Of a stretch of DNA of 64,000 nt, positions 10,366 through 21,130 are shown in pieces. A program made the translations under genes and the position numbers. Every line of letters begins with the position of its first letter. Within the stretch, counting starts at the first letter, position 1. Below the pieces are notes generated by a model. The model saw only the letters and a list, made by a program, of their open reading frames with translations. It did not search any database and was not told the origin of the DNA. The DNA lies in the NCBI RefSeq assembly GCF_901933205.1, contig NC_044591.1:1054001-1118000 (forward strand), given 5' to 3'. The DNA is from Camarhynchus parvulus (taxonomy: Eukaryota; Chordata; Aves; Passeriformes; Thraupidae).

Positions 10366-11110
10366 TTTAGGTCTGAGCATCCGTGTCCTGGGATGGGGGG
10401 AAAACTGGGATTGGGGAGTCTGAGCATCCGTGTCCTGGGATGGGGGGAAAATTGGGATTGGGGAGTCTGAGATTTCCATGTCCTGGGATGGGGGGAAAAT
10501 TGGGATTGGGGAGTCGGAGATCCCATGTCCTGGGATGGGGGGACACTGGGATTTAGGGGGACATTGGGATTTGGGGGAACACTGGGACCTGGGGGGAATC
10601 TGAGCATCAAAATCCCAGCTGGGCTGGGGGCGGCGGTAATTCTGGGATCTGGGTTGTCCAAAAATCCAGGCCCTGGATTGTGGGGACATTGCGATTTAGG
10701 GGGGACACTGGGACATGGGGGTCTGGGCATCCTTGTCCTGGAATGGGGTGGAACACTGGGATTGAGGGATCTGAACATCCAAGTCCTGGTCTGGGGGGAC
10801 ATTGGGATGTGAGGGAACATTGGGATTTGAGGGAACATTGGGATTTAGGGGAACATTGGATCAGGAGTCTCCAAGAATTGAAATCCTGGCCTGAAATGAG
10901 ATTCTGGGATCTGGGTTGTCCGAACATCCAAATCCCAGATTGTGGGGACAGTGGGATTTAGGGGGGACATTGGATCAGGGGGCTCCGAGCATCCCAATCC
11001 TGGTCTGGGGGTGTGCTGGGACCTGAATTGTCCCAGTATCCAAATCCTGGATTAAAGGACATCAGGATTTGTGGGGCTCTGAGCATCCCAGTCCTGGATC
11101 ACGGGGACAT
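10366..11110. repeat. G-rich degenerate minisatellite, ~48 bp unit
   Basis: The first four units carry TCTGAGCATCCGTGTCCTGG or TGAGATTTCCATGTCC, each followed by GATGGGGGGAAAA.TGGGATTGGGGAG. Further on it decays into GGGGACA.TGGGATTTAGGG blocks with CTGAGCATCC spacers. Runs of three to six G at regular spacing give potential G-quadruplexes on the + strand. Confidence 0.88.
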
Positions 11111-12260
11111 CAGCACCTGAAATTGCCACGTTTCCCTCCCAGGCAGGTGAAAAATGAAGGAGAAACGGGAAAACCAGAGCCAAGGCTGGGCTGGGACAGC
11201 GTCTTCCCGAGGCACAGATGGAGCAATTAGAGGACAAATCCTTCCCGGGGCTGATCCCACTCCAGGAATGCAAACACTTCCACGGCGGGGTCCTTTCCTG
11301 GCTTCCTGAGGCTCCTGGAAATTCCGAACCTGTGATTCCTTGATGGAAATGGGATATTCAGGTTACCTGAGACAGTTGCGAGAACGGCGGAAAACATGGA
11401 AAAAGAGCATTTCCCACCTGCAAAATTCCCGGGGGCAGCGGGCTGGGAGCCAAAAATCCCAGGAAATATGAATATCCAGGTGTGTCGTTACCCAGCCCAG
11501 GTGGATTTGGGATTTGGGAAGCAGCGGGAGAATCCCAATCTGCCTCCCTTCCTCCTTTTCCATGTCCTTGGGCCACGGCCCTGGGGAGCAGAACCAATTT
11601 CCCAACGTTTCCAATTAAACGCTTCCCATCCGAGCCGTTAATTAGGACGTTCCAGGGCACTTCCCAGGCACTTGGATTTCCCAAATATAATTATTAATAT
11701 CCCATGAAACAATGAATTATCACCCACAATTAAAATTAATTACGTTTCTCCAAGTTAATTAAATTATTCTTCGGATAGGGAGACGAGGGAATTCCAGCAT
11801 CCAAAGGAGAGGCCCCGTGGGGAACTTGGAGGAAGCAGGAGCAGGGAGGGGGCAGTGCTCCAAAATTCCAGGTTTTTCTTGGCTTCACGTATTCCCTGTC
11901 CCATTCCCTTGGGCGTGGATACAGTGGGGTTTTCCATGGGGAAAAAAATAAAATCCCTGATATCTTCAATTCTCCAGGAAAAGGGATTTGAAATAAATGC
12001 TGATTTTTATGGAAAGTGGGAATTGGGTCTGGAGCGGAGGCCAAGGAAAACTCAGGGAATGCTGAGCGGAGCATCAATCCATGGGAACACATTCCCAGTG
12101 CTCCAAATCCCTCAAATTCCAGCAATTCCCCCTTCCACGGCCCAGGCTTGGTTTTTCCACCAGGTTTCTAAACAGAGGGAATAATTCCAGAGGTTTGGAA
12201 TTCCCTGTGGAAGGAGCGGCTCCGCTCCAGGCCTGGCAGATCCTCCGTGTCCCGCCAGGT
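11111..12260. other. Intergenic unique sequence with AT-rich islet at 11625-11775
   Basis: No gene is recognised. Between 11625 and 11775 there is an AT-rich cluster with GTTAATTAGG, ATTATTAATATC, AATGAATTATC, AAAATTAATTACG and GTTAATTAAATT. It is compositionally unlike its neighbours and could be a regulatory element. Confidence 0.45.
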
Positions 12261-12608
12261 TCCAGGATCCAAAATCCAAGATCCAAGATCCGAGATCCAA
12301 GATCCAAGATCCGAGATCCGAGATCCAAGATCCAAGATCCAAGATCCGAGATCCAAGATCTGGGATCCAAGATCCAGGATCCAAGATCCGAGATCCAAAA
12401 TCCAGGATCCAAGATCCAGGATCCAAGATTCAAAATCCAAAATCCAAGATCTGGGATCCAAGATCCGAGATCCAAGATCCGGGATCCAAGATCCGAGATC
12501 CAAGATTCAAAATCCAAGATCCAAGATCCAGGACCCAAGATCCGAGATCCAAAATCCAAGATTCAAAATCCAAGATCCAAGATCCAGGACCCAAGATCCA
12601 GGATCCGG
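12261..12608. repeat. Heptamer tandem repeat (GATCCAA)n
   Basis: About 48 copies of a 7 bp unit are present, mainly GATCCAA and GATCCGA, with GATCTGG, GATTCAA and GATCCAG variants. Variants are grouped in blocks that recur, so local segment duplication as well as slippage shaped the array. Confidence 0.97.
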
Positions 12609-14040
12609 GATTGTTTGCCCTTCCTCGTTCTTGTCCATAAATCAGCGTTATCCCCCGAAATTGCCTGGAAATAACTCGGGGTCACGGAGCTGCTCCGTGT
12701 AATTTTCCCGCATTTATCCGCCGAGAGGGATGGGATGGAACGGCTCGAGTGGGTTTTTATTCCCTTCTCCCTTTCTTAGCTGGATTAACCCTTCTGTGCG
12801 AGGAAAAAAAGAGGGAACGATGAGATTTTCCACTCCGTGTCGTCCCTTCCTTTGGGAACAGCTCCTGGGGTTTTTCCCCACCTTTTCTGGGAAAATTTGG
12901 GAACCAGGACCTTATGGGGAAAGGGAGAAAAAGAAAAGCTGAAAATAATGGGAAAAAGGAATATGAGAAAATAATGGCAAAAAAGGAATTTCTCTTTTTT
13001 CAAGGCTCCATTTTATCCCAATGGATTGGGATAAAAGAAGGAATTTTGGGATGTGCTGGGTACTTGAGGGGGGGGTTGTCTCCCCTCCCAAAAAATTTTG
13101 GTTTTATCCCCCTTTCCTTCCCCTCTCATTTCCCGCTGGATTTATTCCCATCCATATTTAAATCTTGATGTATAATTCAAATATTCCTGCCCTGGATTTC
13201 CTCATTCCAAGGACTTTCCTTCTCCAGGACTCCCTTGAGATCCTCCCTGGATTTCCCCCCATCCTCGATGCTCCCGTTCCTCATCCAAGGATAAAAAAAC
13301 CCCTCCCGCAGATTCCCAAAAGCCCCACAAAAGCTAAAAACTCCCCCTGAATCCCAGCCAGAGAAGCACTTAAACATCTCCACGGTGATTAATGAGGAAT
13401 AAATGCCTGGATTTGGGATGGATCTGGGATTTTGGAGCCGCCACGTGGGGAGGAGGGAAGAGCCGTGGGAGGAAATCCCACTCCTTGTTTTACACCGCGA
13501 CCGATTTGTTCCCGTTTTTCTCCCCTTTGCGCCCAGGAGTCAGAGCCAGCCTGGGAAAAAAGGAGGAAAAAATTCCCTCTGGATGTGTCCAGGAAAATCC
13601 AGGCTCTGCTGAGCCCCTTCCCTTCATCCCAGGAAAATACTGCAAATTCTGCTCTGCAAGAGGAGGGAAAACGAGAGAAATCCATTTATCCCCTGGGAAT
13701 TCTGCGTTTTCCCGCTTTTCTTCGTCCCAGGGGCTTTTTGAGACGCCAAAGTTTTCACCACGGGGAGATTTTTAGAATCCAGAGGTTTTTGGGACGCTCA
13801 GACTTGGAGCTGCCCCCAAACCCTTTCAACCCAAACCTTTTCCAAAGGAAACAGAGGAGAAGATTTGGCAGCAGGAACTGGGGACAGGGAGTCAAGCTCA
13901 GCCTAGGCCGGGTTTGGGCCCAGCTTTGATCTCAGCAGGAGCTGCAAATCCTTCCCTAAGGACCCCAAAAATAAGTTTTTTCCTGCAGGAAGCGGCTGCT
14001 TTGGGCAGTTTCCATTTAAATTTCCAAGTTTTTCCTTAAA
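12609..14040. other. Intergenic unique sequence
   Basis: No gene is recognised. The region includes purine-rich stretches around 12900-12990 and ordinary GC-rich sequence, with no exon-like open frame that I could assign. Confidence 0.5.
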
Positions 14041-14570
14041 TTTTGCAGCTTCCCCATTGTTTTTGGAATTTCCCTTTATTTTTTCTCTGATTTCCCCCCT
14101 GCCCCCTTTTTCCCCTATTTTTTTTCAAATTTTCCCATTATTAATGGAATTTCCCTTTATTTTTTTCCTGATTTTCCCCCTCCCCGCTTTTTTCCCTATT
14201 TTTTTTCAAATTTTCCCATTATTTATGGATTTTCCCTTTATTTTTTCTCATCCCACCCCCACCTTTCTCCCTATTTTTTTTATTTCCCTGTTATTTTTGG
14301 AATTTCCCTTTATTTTCCCAATTCCCCTCCTTTTCCCCCTTATTTTTAAAAATGTCAACCATTTTTTGAATTTCCCTTTATAGCTTTCCCAATCCCCCCT
14401 CTTTTTTTCTTTTTTTTTTAAATTTTCCCATTATTTAAGGAATTCCCCTTTTTTTTAATCCCTTCCCTATTCCTCCCTGCCCCCCTCTTTTTATTCCTTT
14501 TTTTTTTCTGAAAATTTCCCCATTATTTTTGGAACTTCCCTTTTTTGTTCCAAATTCCCCTCTTTTTTTG
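14041..14570. repeat. T/C-rich degenerate tandem repeat, ~65-120 bp period
   Basis: Blocks of TTGGAATTTCCCTTTATT, TTTTTCAAATTTTCCCATTA and runs of T recur about six times. The + strand is almost free of G across 500 bases, which is a strong strand asymmetry. Confidence 0.85.
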
Positions 14571-14574
14571 AGTT

Positions 14575-14990
14575 TTACTGGGATTGGGATGGGATTTGTG
14601 CCATCCTTGTTTTCCAGGGTGGGGTTGGGATGGGATTTGTGCCATCCCTGTTTTCCAGGGTGGGATTGGGATGGGATTTGTGCCATCCCTGTGATCCTAA
14701 TTGGGATTGGGATGGGATTTGTGCCATCCTTGTTTTCCAGGGTGGGATTGGGATGGGATTTGTGCCATCCCTGTGATCCTAACTGGGATTGGGATAGGAT
14801 TTCTGGTATCCCTGTTTTCCAGGGTGGGATTGGGATGGGATTTGTGCCATCCCTGTGATCCTAATTGGGATTGGGATGGGATTTCTGCCATCCCTGTTTT
14901 CCAGGGTGGGGTTGGGATGGGATTTCTGCCATCCTTGTTTTCCAGGGTGGGGTTGGGATGGGATTTCTGCCCTCCTCGTCCTCCCCGCCC
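14575..14990. repeat. Minisatellite, ~43 bp unit (GGGATTGGGATGGGATTT)
   Basis: About nine copies of GGGATTGGGATGGGATTT plus GTGCCATCCCTG are present, each closed either by TTTTCCAGGGTG or by TGATCCTAATT. The two closures alternate, giving composite dimers. The unit is related to the array at 19268-19625. Confidence 0.95.
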
Positions 14991-15520
14991 CACACCGGGA
15001 TTTCATCCTCTCCTTGAGCTGCTCCATAAATCCCAGCTGGCCCTGGAGCTTTTCCAAGCCTCTGGAATGGGGGACGCCTCCCTGAGGGCGCCTTTGACGT
15101 CCCAGCCTCCTTTTTGGGGTCGCCCTGGTGCCAGCAGCGCCCTGGATTTCGGGATCTGCTCCATTTCCTCCGTCCTCTGGCCGCGGAAGGACTTTAATTA
15201 GCAGGGCCTGGAATTAGGGCATTAATTTGGGAAGCAGGAACTGCTCCGTGTCCCTCGCGCTGCATTGCACCAACAACGGCTGCAAAACACCCGGAATTTG
15301 GGAATTCTGGGGGAAAAAACCCAAAAATCTGCCTTTTTTCCTTTATTTTTCCCCACTGTGGTGGAAATCCCAAAGGTGGGGGAGGCCCAGCTGAGCTTTT
15401 CCTGAGGAAAGGGAACAAAAATTCTGTGGAATCTGGCGTTGATTGGAATTCCAGCTTGGATGGAGCAGGAAAGGGGGAAAATGTCGCAGTCGCAGCACGT
15501 TTGGGAAACTTTTAGGATTG
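14991..15520. other. Intergenic unique sequence
   Basis: Nothing recognisable is seen apart from a short block rich in TAATTA near 15195-15230. Confidence 0.5.
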
Positions 15521-15660
15521 GGAATTTGGAATTTCTCCCTGTTGGAGCCACCAAGCTTGGAAAAGGCCTCCAAAACCATCAAATCTGGGAAAAGATGGGA
15601 ATTTTTGTAGTGCTGGACCCCCTCTGTGGGGTTATCCTGGGGGTTTGCAGAGGGAATAAG
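15521..15660 (-). mobile_element. CR1 LINE 3'-tail fragment, copy 1 of a paired module
   Basis: The block GCCACCAAGCTTGGAAAAGG, then CCTCCAAAACCATCAA, corresponds to the reverse complement of a CR1 3' end as I know it (CACCAAGGTTGGAAAAGACC). A near-identical segment lies at 18241-18380. The sequence after it (GGACCCCCTC ... CCTGGGGGTTTGCAG) is shared too. Confidence 0.7.
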
Positions 15661-15985
15661 GAATTTTGTTAAGGAAACAGGAAATTTTCTCAGGGAATAA
15701 AGGATTTTGCAGAGGCAATAAGGAATTTTTTCAAGGGAAAAAGAAATTTTGGTGGCGGGAATAAGGAATTCTTGCTGAGGGAACAAGGAATTCTGCAAAG
15801 GAAAAAGGAATTTTGGAAAGGAAAAAGGAAATTTGCTGAGGGAAAAAGGAATTTTCGTGCAGGGAATAAGGAATTCTGGGCCCCCTCCATGGCGTTTTCC
15901 TGGGGGTTTGCAGAGGGAATAACGGATTTTTTTTTGGAGTAAATAGGGAATTCTGCAGCGGGAATAAATAATTTTTGTGACGGAA
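15650..15985. repeat. Minisatellite, ~20-25 bp unit (GGGAATAAGGAATTTTG)
   Basis: Units on the theme GAGGGAATAAGGAATTTTGC start directly at the end of the CR1-like module. The module end (CCCCCTCCATGG ... CCTGGGGGTTTGCAGAGG) reappears inside the array near 15880-15920, so part of the module was re-duplicated. Confidence 0.9.
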
Positions 15986-16290
15986 TAAGGAATTTTTTGG
16001 AGCCGTAAATGGGATGAACTCGGAGGGGAAAAGCTCCTGCGAAAAGGGGAGGGAAGAGCGATTAATGGGATTGTTCGAGGGATTTGGGAGCTGGGTAATG
16101 GAAGCGTTAGGGCCCCCTTGGGATTGGAGGGAAATCCACCTTGTTTTTCCCCAAAAAAACGACAGAGTTGGTGCATGGAACCGCAGGAGGAACTGGGAAA
16201 GCTGGGATTGGATCCACCCGAACTCCAGGTCTTGGCATAGCGGGGATATTTCGGGATAAATCCCTGGTTTTGGAAAGGATAATCTTAATT

Positions 16291-17490
16291 TTTGACATTG
16301 TCCTTCCCTGCTCTACCATTCCAGCCTGGTTTTGGGATGTTTTGGGATATTTTGGGATATTTTGGGATGTTTTGGGATAAATCCCCACTTTTTGAAGGAC
16401 AATCATCAGTTTTGGCATTGTCCTTTCCCTGCTCTACCATTCCAGCCTGGTTTTGGGATATTTTGGGATAAATCCCCATTTTTTGAAGGACAACCACAAT
16501 TTCTGACATTGTTCTTCACTGCCCTCCAATTCCAGCTTAGTTTTGGGGATATTTTGGGGTCTTTTGGGATATTTTGGGATAAATCCCTGGTTTTGGAAGG
16601 ATAATCTTAATTTTTGGCATTGTCTTTCCCTGCTCTCCCATTCCAGCCTGGTTTTTGGGGATATTTTGGGATATTTTGGGATATTTTGGGATGTTTTGGG
16701 ATATTTTGGGATAAATCCCTGGTTTTGGAAGGATAATCTTAATTTTTGACATTGTCCTTCCCTGCTCTACCATTCCAGCCTGGTAGTGGGATATTTTGGG
16801 ATATTTTGGGATGTTTTGGGATGTTTTGGGATATTTTGGGATAAATCCCCATTTTTTGAAGGATAATCATCAGTTTTGGCATTGTCTTTCCCTGCTCTAC
16901 CATTCCAGCCTGGTAGTGGGATATTTTGGGATATTTTGGGATATTTTGGGATGTTTTGGGATGTTTTGGGATATTTTGAGATAAATCCCTGGTTTTGGAA
17001 GGATAATCTTAATTTTTGACATTGTCCTTCCCTGCTCTACCATTCCAGCCTGGTTTTGGGATATTTTGGGATAAATCCCCGTTTTTTGAAGGACAACCAG
17101 AATTTCTGACATTTTCTTCCCTGCCCTCCAATTCCAGCTTAGTTTTGGGGATATTTTGGGATATTTTGGGGTCTTTTGGGATATTTTGGGATAAATCCCT
17201 GGTTTTGGAAGGATAATCTTAATTTTTGACACTGTCCTTCCCTGCTCTCCCATTCCAGCCTGGTTTTGGGATGTTTTGGGATATTTTGGGATAAATCCCC
17301 ATTTTTTGAAGGATAATCATCAGTTTTGGCATTGTCCTTTCCCTGCTCTCCCATTCCAGCCTGGTTTTCAGGATATTTTGGGATATTTTGGGATATTTTG
17401 GGATGTTTTGGGATATTTTGGGATAAATCCCCATTTTTTGAAGGATAATCATCAATTTTGGCATTGTCCTTTCCCTCACATTCCAGAGTG
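16291..17490. repeat. Nested (higher-order) minisatellite with 10 bp inner unit
   Basis: Outer units of roughly 105-165 bp contain TAATCTTAATTTTTG, CATTGTCCTTCCCTGC and ACCATTCCAGCCTGG, then a variable number of 10 bp inner units TTTTGGGATA or TTTTGGGATG, then AAATCCC. About ten outer copies are seen. Two outer variants, CCTGGTTTTGGAAGGATAA and CCCATTTTTTGAAGGA, alternate irregularly. Inner copy number varies from one to about six per outer unit. Confidence 0.96.
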
Positions 17491-18240
17491 TCCCAGCTTG
17501 GCCTTGGCTCCAATTTTCCAACTCCCGCAGGGAATGGGATGAGGCTCCTTGAGCTTCCCACTTCCAAGACTGGGATTTCACCTCCCCAGATCCTGCCTCT
17601 GCAGGGAAATCGCGGATTCTCCGGGATGGATGGAATTTTGTTACGTTGGGAATCCTCCTCCCTCTTGTTCCCGGAGCATTTTCCCACTCAGTCCACAAAG
17701 CCACATCCCAGAACGGAATTTTTCCGTATTTTTCCTAGTTTCCCATTCTTCCACCAACCCCTGGGAGATGCTGGGAAAAGGCGTCGGAATCGCTTCCAGC
17801 CCCGTTCCCATCCCATTTATCTGCCCTGTGCTTTTCCCTCCTCCATCCTCTTGGATTTCTCGGGAATGTCATGTTCCCTCCTGGCTGCTGGATCAGCGCA
17901 GGGAAATTTAGATCCAGGTGGAGCCAATTTCTGTCCAGAAATTCCCGATTTTCCCCGACCTGGACCATCCCTTGCTCCATCCATAAACTCATGATCCTCT
18001 CTTATTTTCCATCTTTTTTTTTCCCCCCTTTCTCCCTCATGGAATTGCTCATTCCAGGTGTTTCCAGGCGCTGGCAGGGAATAAACACAGGGATCGGGAG
18101 TTGTTCCGTTAAATTTAATTTCTCTGTTCCCGTTATCAGCAGGAAAAGCGCGGCCGAGGAGCCTTGGGAATCGGGAAACGTCCTTATCTGCAATTCCACA
18201 TGTGCCAGGCGCTGGGAACTGGGAATTATTGGGAACTGGG
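17491..18240. other. Intergenic unique sequence
   Basis: No gene is recognised. A short GGGAACTGGGAATT tandem at 18210-18250 leads into the next CR1-like module. Confidence 0.5.
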
Positions 18241-18365
18241 AATTGGGAATTGCTCCCTGCTGGAGCCACCAAGCTTGGAAAAGGCCTCCAAAACCATCAA
18301 GTTTGGGAAAATATCGGAATTTTTTTAGCACCGGACCCCCTCCAAGGGCTTATCCTGGGGGTTTG
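18241..18365 (-). mobile_element. CR1 LINE 3'-tail fragment, copy 2 of a paired module
   Basis: This shares GCCACCAAGCTTGGAAAAGG, CCTCCAAAACCATCAA and the downstream GGACCCCCTCC with the copy at 15521. It is likewise followed at once by a GGGAATAAGGAATTTTG array. Confidence 0.7.
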
Positions 18366-18672
18366 CAGAGGGAATAAGGAATTTTGTAAGGGGAGAAGGA
18401 ATTTTGCACAAGGAATAGGGAATTTTGCAGAGGGAATAAGGAATTTTACAAGGGAAAAAGAAATTTTTGTGGAGGGAAAAAGGAATTTTATGGAGGGAAT
18501 AAGGAAATTTTTGCTGAGGGAATAAGGAATTTTGCAAAGGAAAAAGGAATTTTGTGTAGGGAATGAGGAAATTTGCAAAGGGAAAAAGGAATTTTTGTGG
18601 AGAGAATAAGGAATTCTGCAAAGGAAAAAGGAATTTTGGAAAGGAGTAAGGAATTTTGCAGGGGGAATAATG
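18361..18672. repeat. Minisatellite, ~20 bp unit (GGGAATAAGGAATTTTG), second locus
   Basis: About 14 copies of AGGGAATAAGGAATTTTGCA are present, with variants in which AATAAGG becomes AAAAAGG. The unit family is the same as at 15650-15985. Confidence 0.93.
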
Positions 18673-19267
18673 AATTAATGGGACGGAGCGGTTGGCCCCC
18701 AGTGCTGGACACACCACTCCTTGGCCCTCTGTCCATGTGGATGGAAAAGTTGGGATCCGGAGCCCCGGAAGTCAGATTTGACCCCATGGAATGAGCCACA
18801 AAACTTTCGGATTTGATGCTCGGAGTGAGGAGGAATATTTTGGTTTTAACCTTAAAAATCCCTTTCCAGAGCTGGAGTGAATCCTTGAGTGTGGATCAGC
18901 GGCTCCTGGTGGATTCCCACCAGGAATGACCTTGGAATGACCTTGTTTGTGATGCTCCAGGTCCCAGAAATGATGAGTTCATCCCCCAGCTCGTGTTTAT
19001 CCCAAAAAAGCTCCGGAGCGCCAATTCCATGTTCAGCCCTTGGAAAAGCCCCGGGATGACCTTGGGTGTCTCCCTCTCCTGCTCAGCCTTGGATTTTGCT
19101 AATGGGAAGGGAAAAAAGGGAAAAATAATTTGGAAATAAACCAAATAATGGGACTGAAGCGTCAGGAGGAGCCAATTATCCCGTGGGATGCTCCTGGAAT
19201 GTGATGCAGGCCCCATCCCAGCCTGAGACCATCAATGACGCTTCCTGGAAAGCATCCTGGGAATTTT
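18673..19267. other. Intergenic unique sequence
   Basis: No gene or named repeat is recognised. Confidence 0.5.
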
Positions 19268-19625
19268 CCTGGCTGGGATGGGGTTTGTGCCATCCCCATG
19301 TCCCAAATGGGACTGGGGTGGGTTTAGTGTCATCCCAAACTGGGATTGGGATGGGTTTTGCTCCTTTCCTGTGTCCCAGACTGGGATTGGAGTGGGTTTT
19401 GCTCCTTTCCTGTGTCCCAGACTGGGATTGGAGTGGGTTTTGCTCCTTTCCTGTGTCCCAGACTGGGATTGGAATGGGTTTTGCTCCTTTCCTGTGTCCC
19501 AGACTGGGATTGGAATGGGTTTTGCTCCTTTCCTGTGTCCCAAACTGGGATTGGGATTGATTTTGTTCCTTTCCTGCATCCCAAACTGGGATTGGGATGG
19601 GTTTTGTTCCTTTCCTGGTTGTATT
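19268..19625. repeat. Minisatellite, ~42 bp unit (CTGGGATTGGAATGGGTTTT)
   Basis: About eight copies of ACTGGGATTGGAGTGGG plus TTTTGCTCCTTTCCTGTGTC are present. The central units are almost identical to each other, implying recent expansion. The first unit (GGGATGGGGTTTGTGCCATC) resembles the array at 14575. Confidence 0.95.
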
Positions 19626-20310
19626 TGCTGGGAAAACAGGAAAAATAAATTCCAGTGAGCTTGGGAAGCTCTCGAGTAGAAGTGAAGCCTCAATCGAGGC
19701 CGTTTTCCTCCTGTTCCAAGTGGGATTTTCATGGCTTTTCCTGGATTTAGAGGGTTTTGGTGAAAGGGAAGATTTGGGGTGAAATGTTGCATTTTTTGGG
19801 AATAATCCCTCGTTAAGGGCTGGTCCCACCCTGTCGTGTGCTGGGTCACTCCTCCCTTTTTTTGGGATTTGCTGGGGGGATTTTTGTTGCACATAATGCT
19901 CACAATCCTAAAAAAAAACACGAGAACTTTCCTTATGGGAAGCAAAGGCTGGAGACAAGGATGCGCTGAACCACAGCAACGCCTAACTCCTCGTTCTTCT
20001 CTTAATTAATTAATTGATCAGCATCGAGCCTTTCCCACCTCTCCCCTTTTCCAACGGGTCTGCCGCGTGCTCCCCGCTCCGCTCATCGCGTTCCCCCGGG
20101 ATCCGCTCCCGCGCTGTCGCTTCCGTGAATCCTTCCCACCCTTCGCGGGTGCCGCCGTGTCCCCGAGCCGTCCCTCGTTGATTTTAAGGCTCCGTGACAG
20201 GTCAGGCACTGGATCGGTGGCGTCGATCCCAGGATTGCGGCGGAGCCGCCGCCGGAGCCACGGGAGTCACAGCGCAATAAGGGCGTGAGGAGGCCCCGTG
20301 GTGGCACCGG
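19626..20310. other. Intergenic unique sequence with small CpG-rich islet
   Basis: From about 20040 to 20290 CpG dinucleotides are frequent (CCGCGTGCTCCCCGCTCCGC, GATTGCGGCGGAGCCGCCGC), preceded by TTAATTAATTAATTGATCA at 20003-20022. A distal enhancer or the promoter of a non-coding RNA is possible, but no transcript evidence exists in sequence. Confidence 0.45.
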
Positions 20311-21130
20311 GAGATGATCCTGGACTGGAGATGATCCCAGCTGGGAGGTGATCCCAGCCCATAAATGAGCCCAGCTGAGAGATGATCCCAGCCCATAAAT
20401 AATCCCAGATGGGAGATGAGCCCAGCCGCAGATGATCCCAACCCGCAGATGATCCCAGCCCATAAATGAGCTCAGCTGAGAGGTGATCCAAGTCTACAGA
20501 TGATCTCAGCTGGGGGATGATCCCGGCCCACAGATGGTCCCAGCCCATAAATGATCCCAGCCAGGAGACGATCTCAGCCCACAGATGATCCCAGCCCATA
20601 AATAATCCCAGATGGGAGATGATCCCAGCCCACAGATGATCTCAGATGGGAGATGATCCCGGCCCACAGATGATCCCAGCCCATAAATGATCCCAGCCAG
20701 GAGACGATCCCAGCCCACAGATAATCCCAGCCAGGAGATGATCCCAGCCCACAGATGATCCCAGCCAGGAGATGATCTCAGCCCACAGATGATCCCAGCT
20801 GGGAGATGATCTCAGATGGGAGATGATCCTGGCCCACAGATGATCCCAGCCCACAGATGATCCCAGCTGGGAGATGATCCCAGCCCACAGATGATCCCGG
20901 CCCACAGATAATCCCAGTTGGGAGATGATCCTGGCCCACAGATGATCCCGGCCCACAGACGATCCCAGCCCACAGATGATCCCGGCCCACAGATGATCCC
21001 GGCCCACAGACGATCCCAGCCCACAGATGATCCCGGCCCACAGATGATCCTGGCCCACAGATGATCCCGGCCCACAGATGATCCCAGCCCGCAGATGATC
21101 CCAGCCCACAGATGATCCCGGCCCGCAGAG
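20311..21130. repeat. Minisatellite, 17 bp unit (GATGATCCCAGCCCACA)
   Basis: About 48 copies of a 17 bp unit are present, mostly GATGATCCCAGCCCACA or GATGATCCCGGCCCACA, with GCTGGGA and CCATAAAT variants. The 3' third is the most homogeneous. No stops interrupt several frames on the minus strand, which gives false ORFs. Confidence 0.97.

Noticed and set aside
19268..21130. Regular direct repeats resembling a CRISPR array
   Set aside because: The spacers are not unique, since units are contiguous tandem copies, and the sequence is from a vertebrate nuclear genome.
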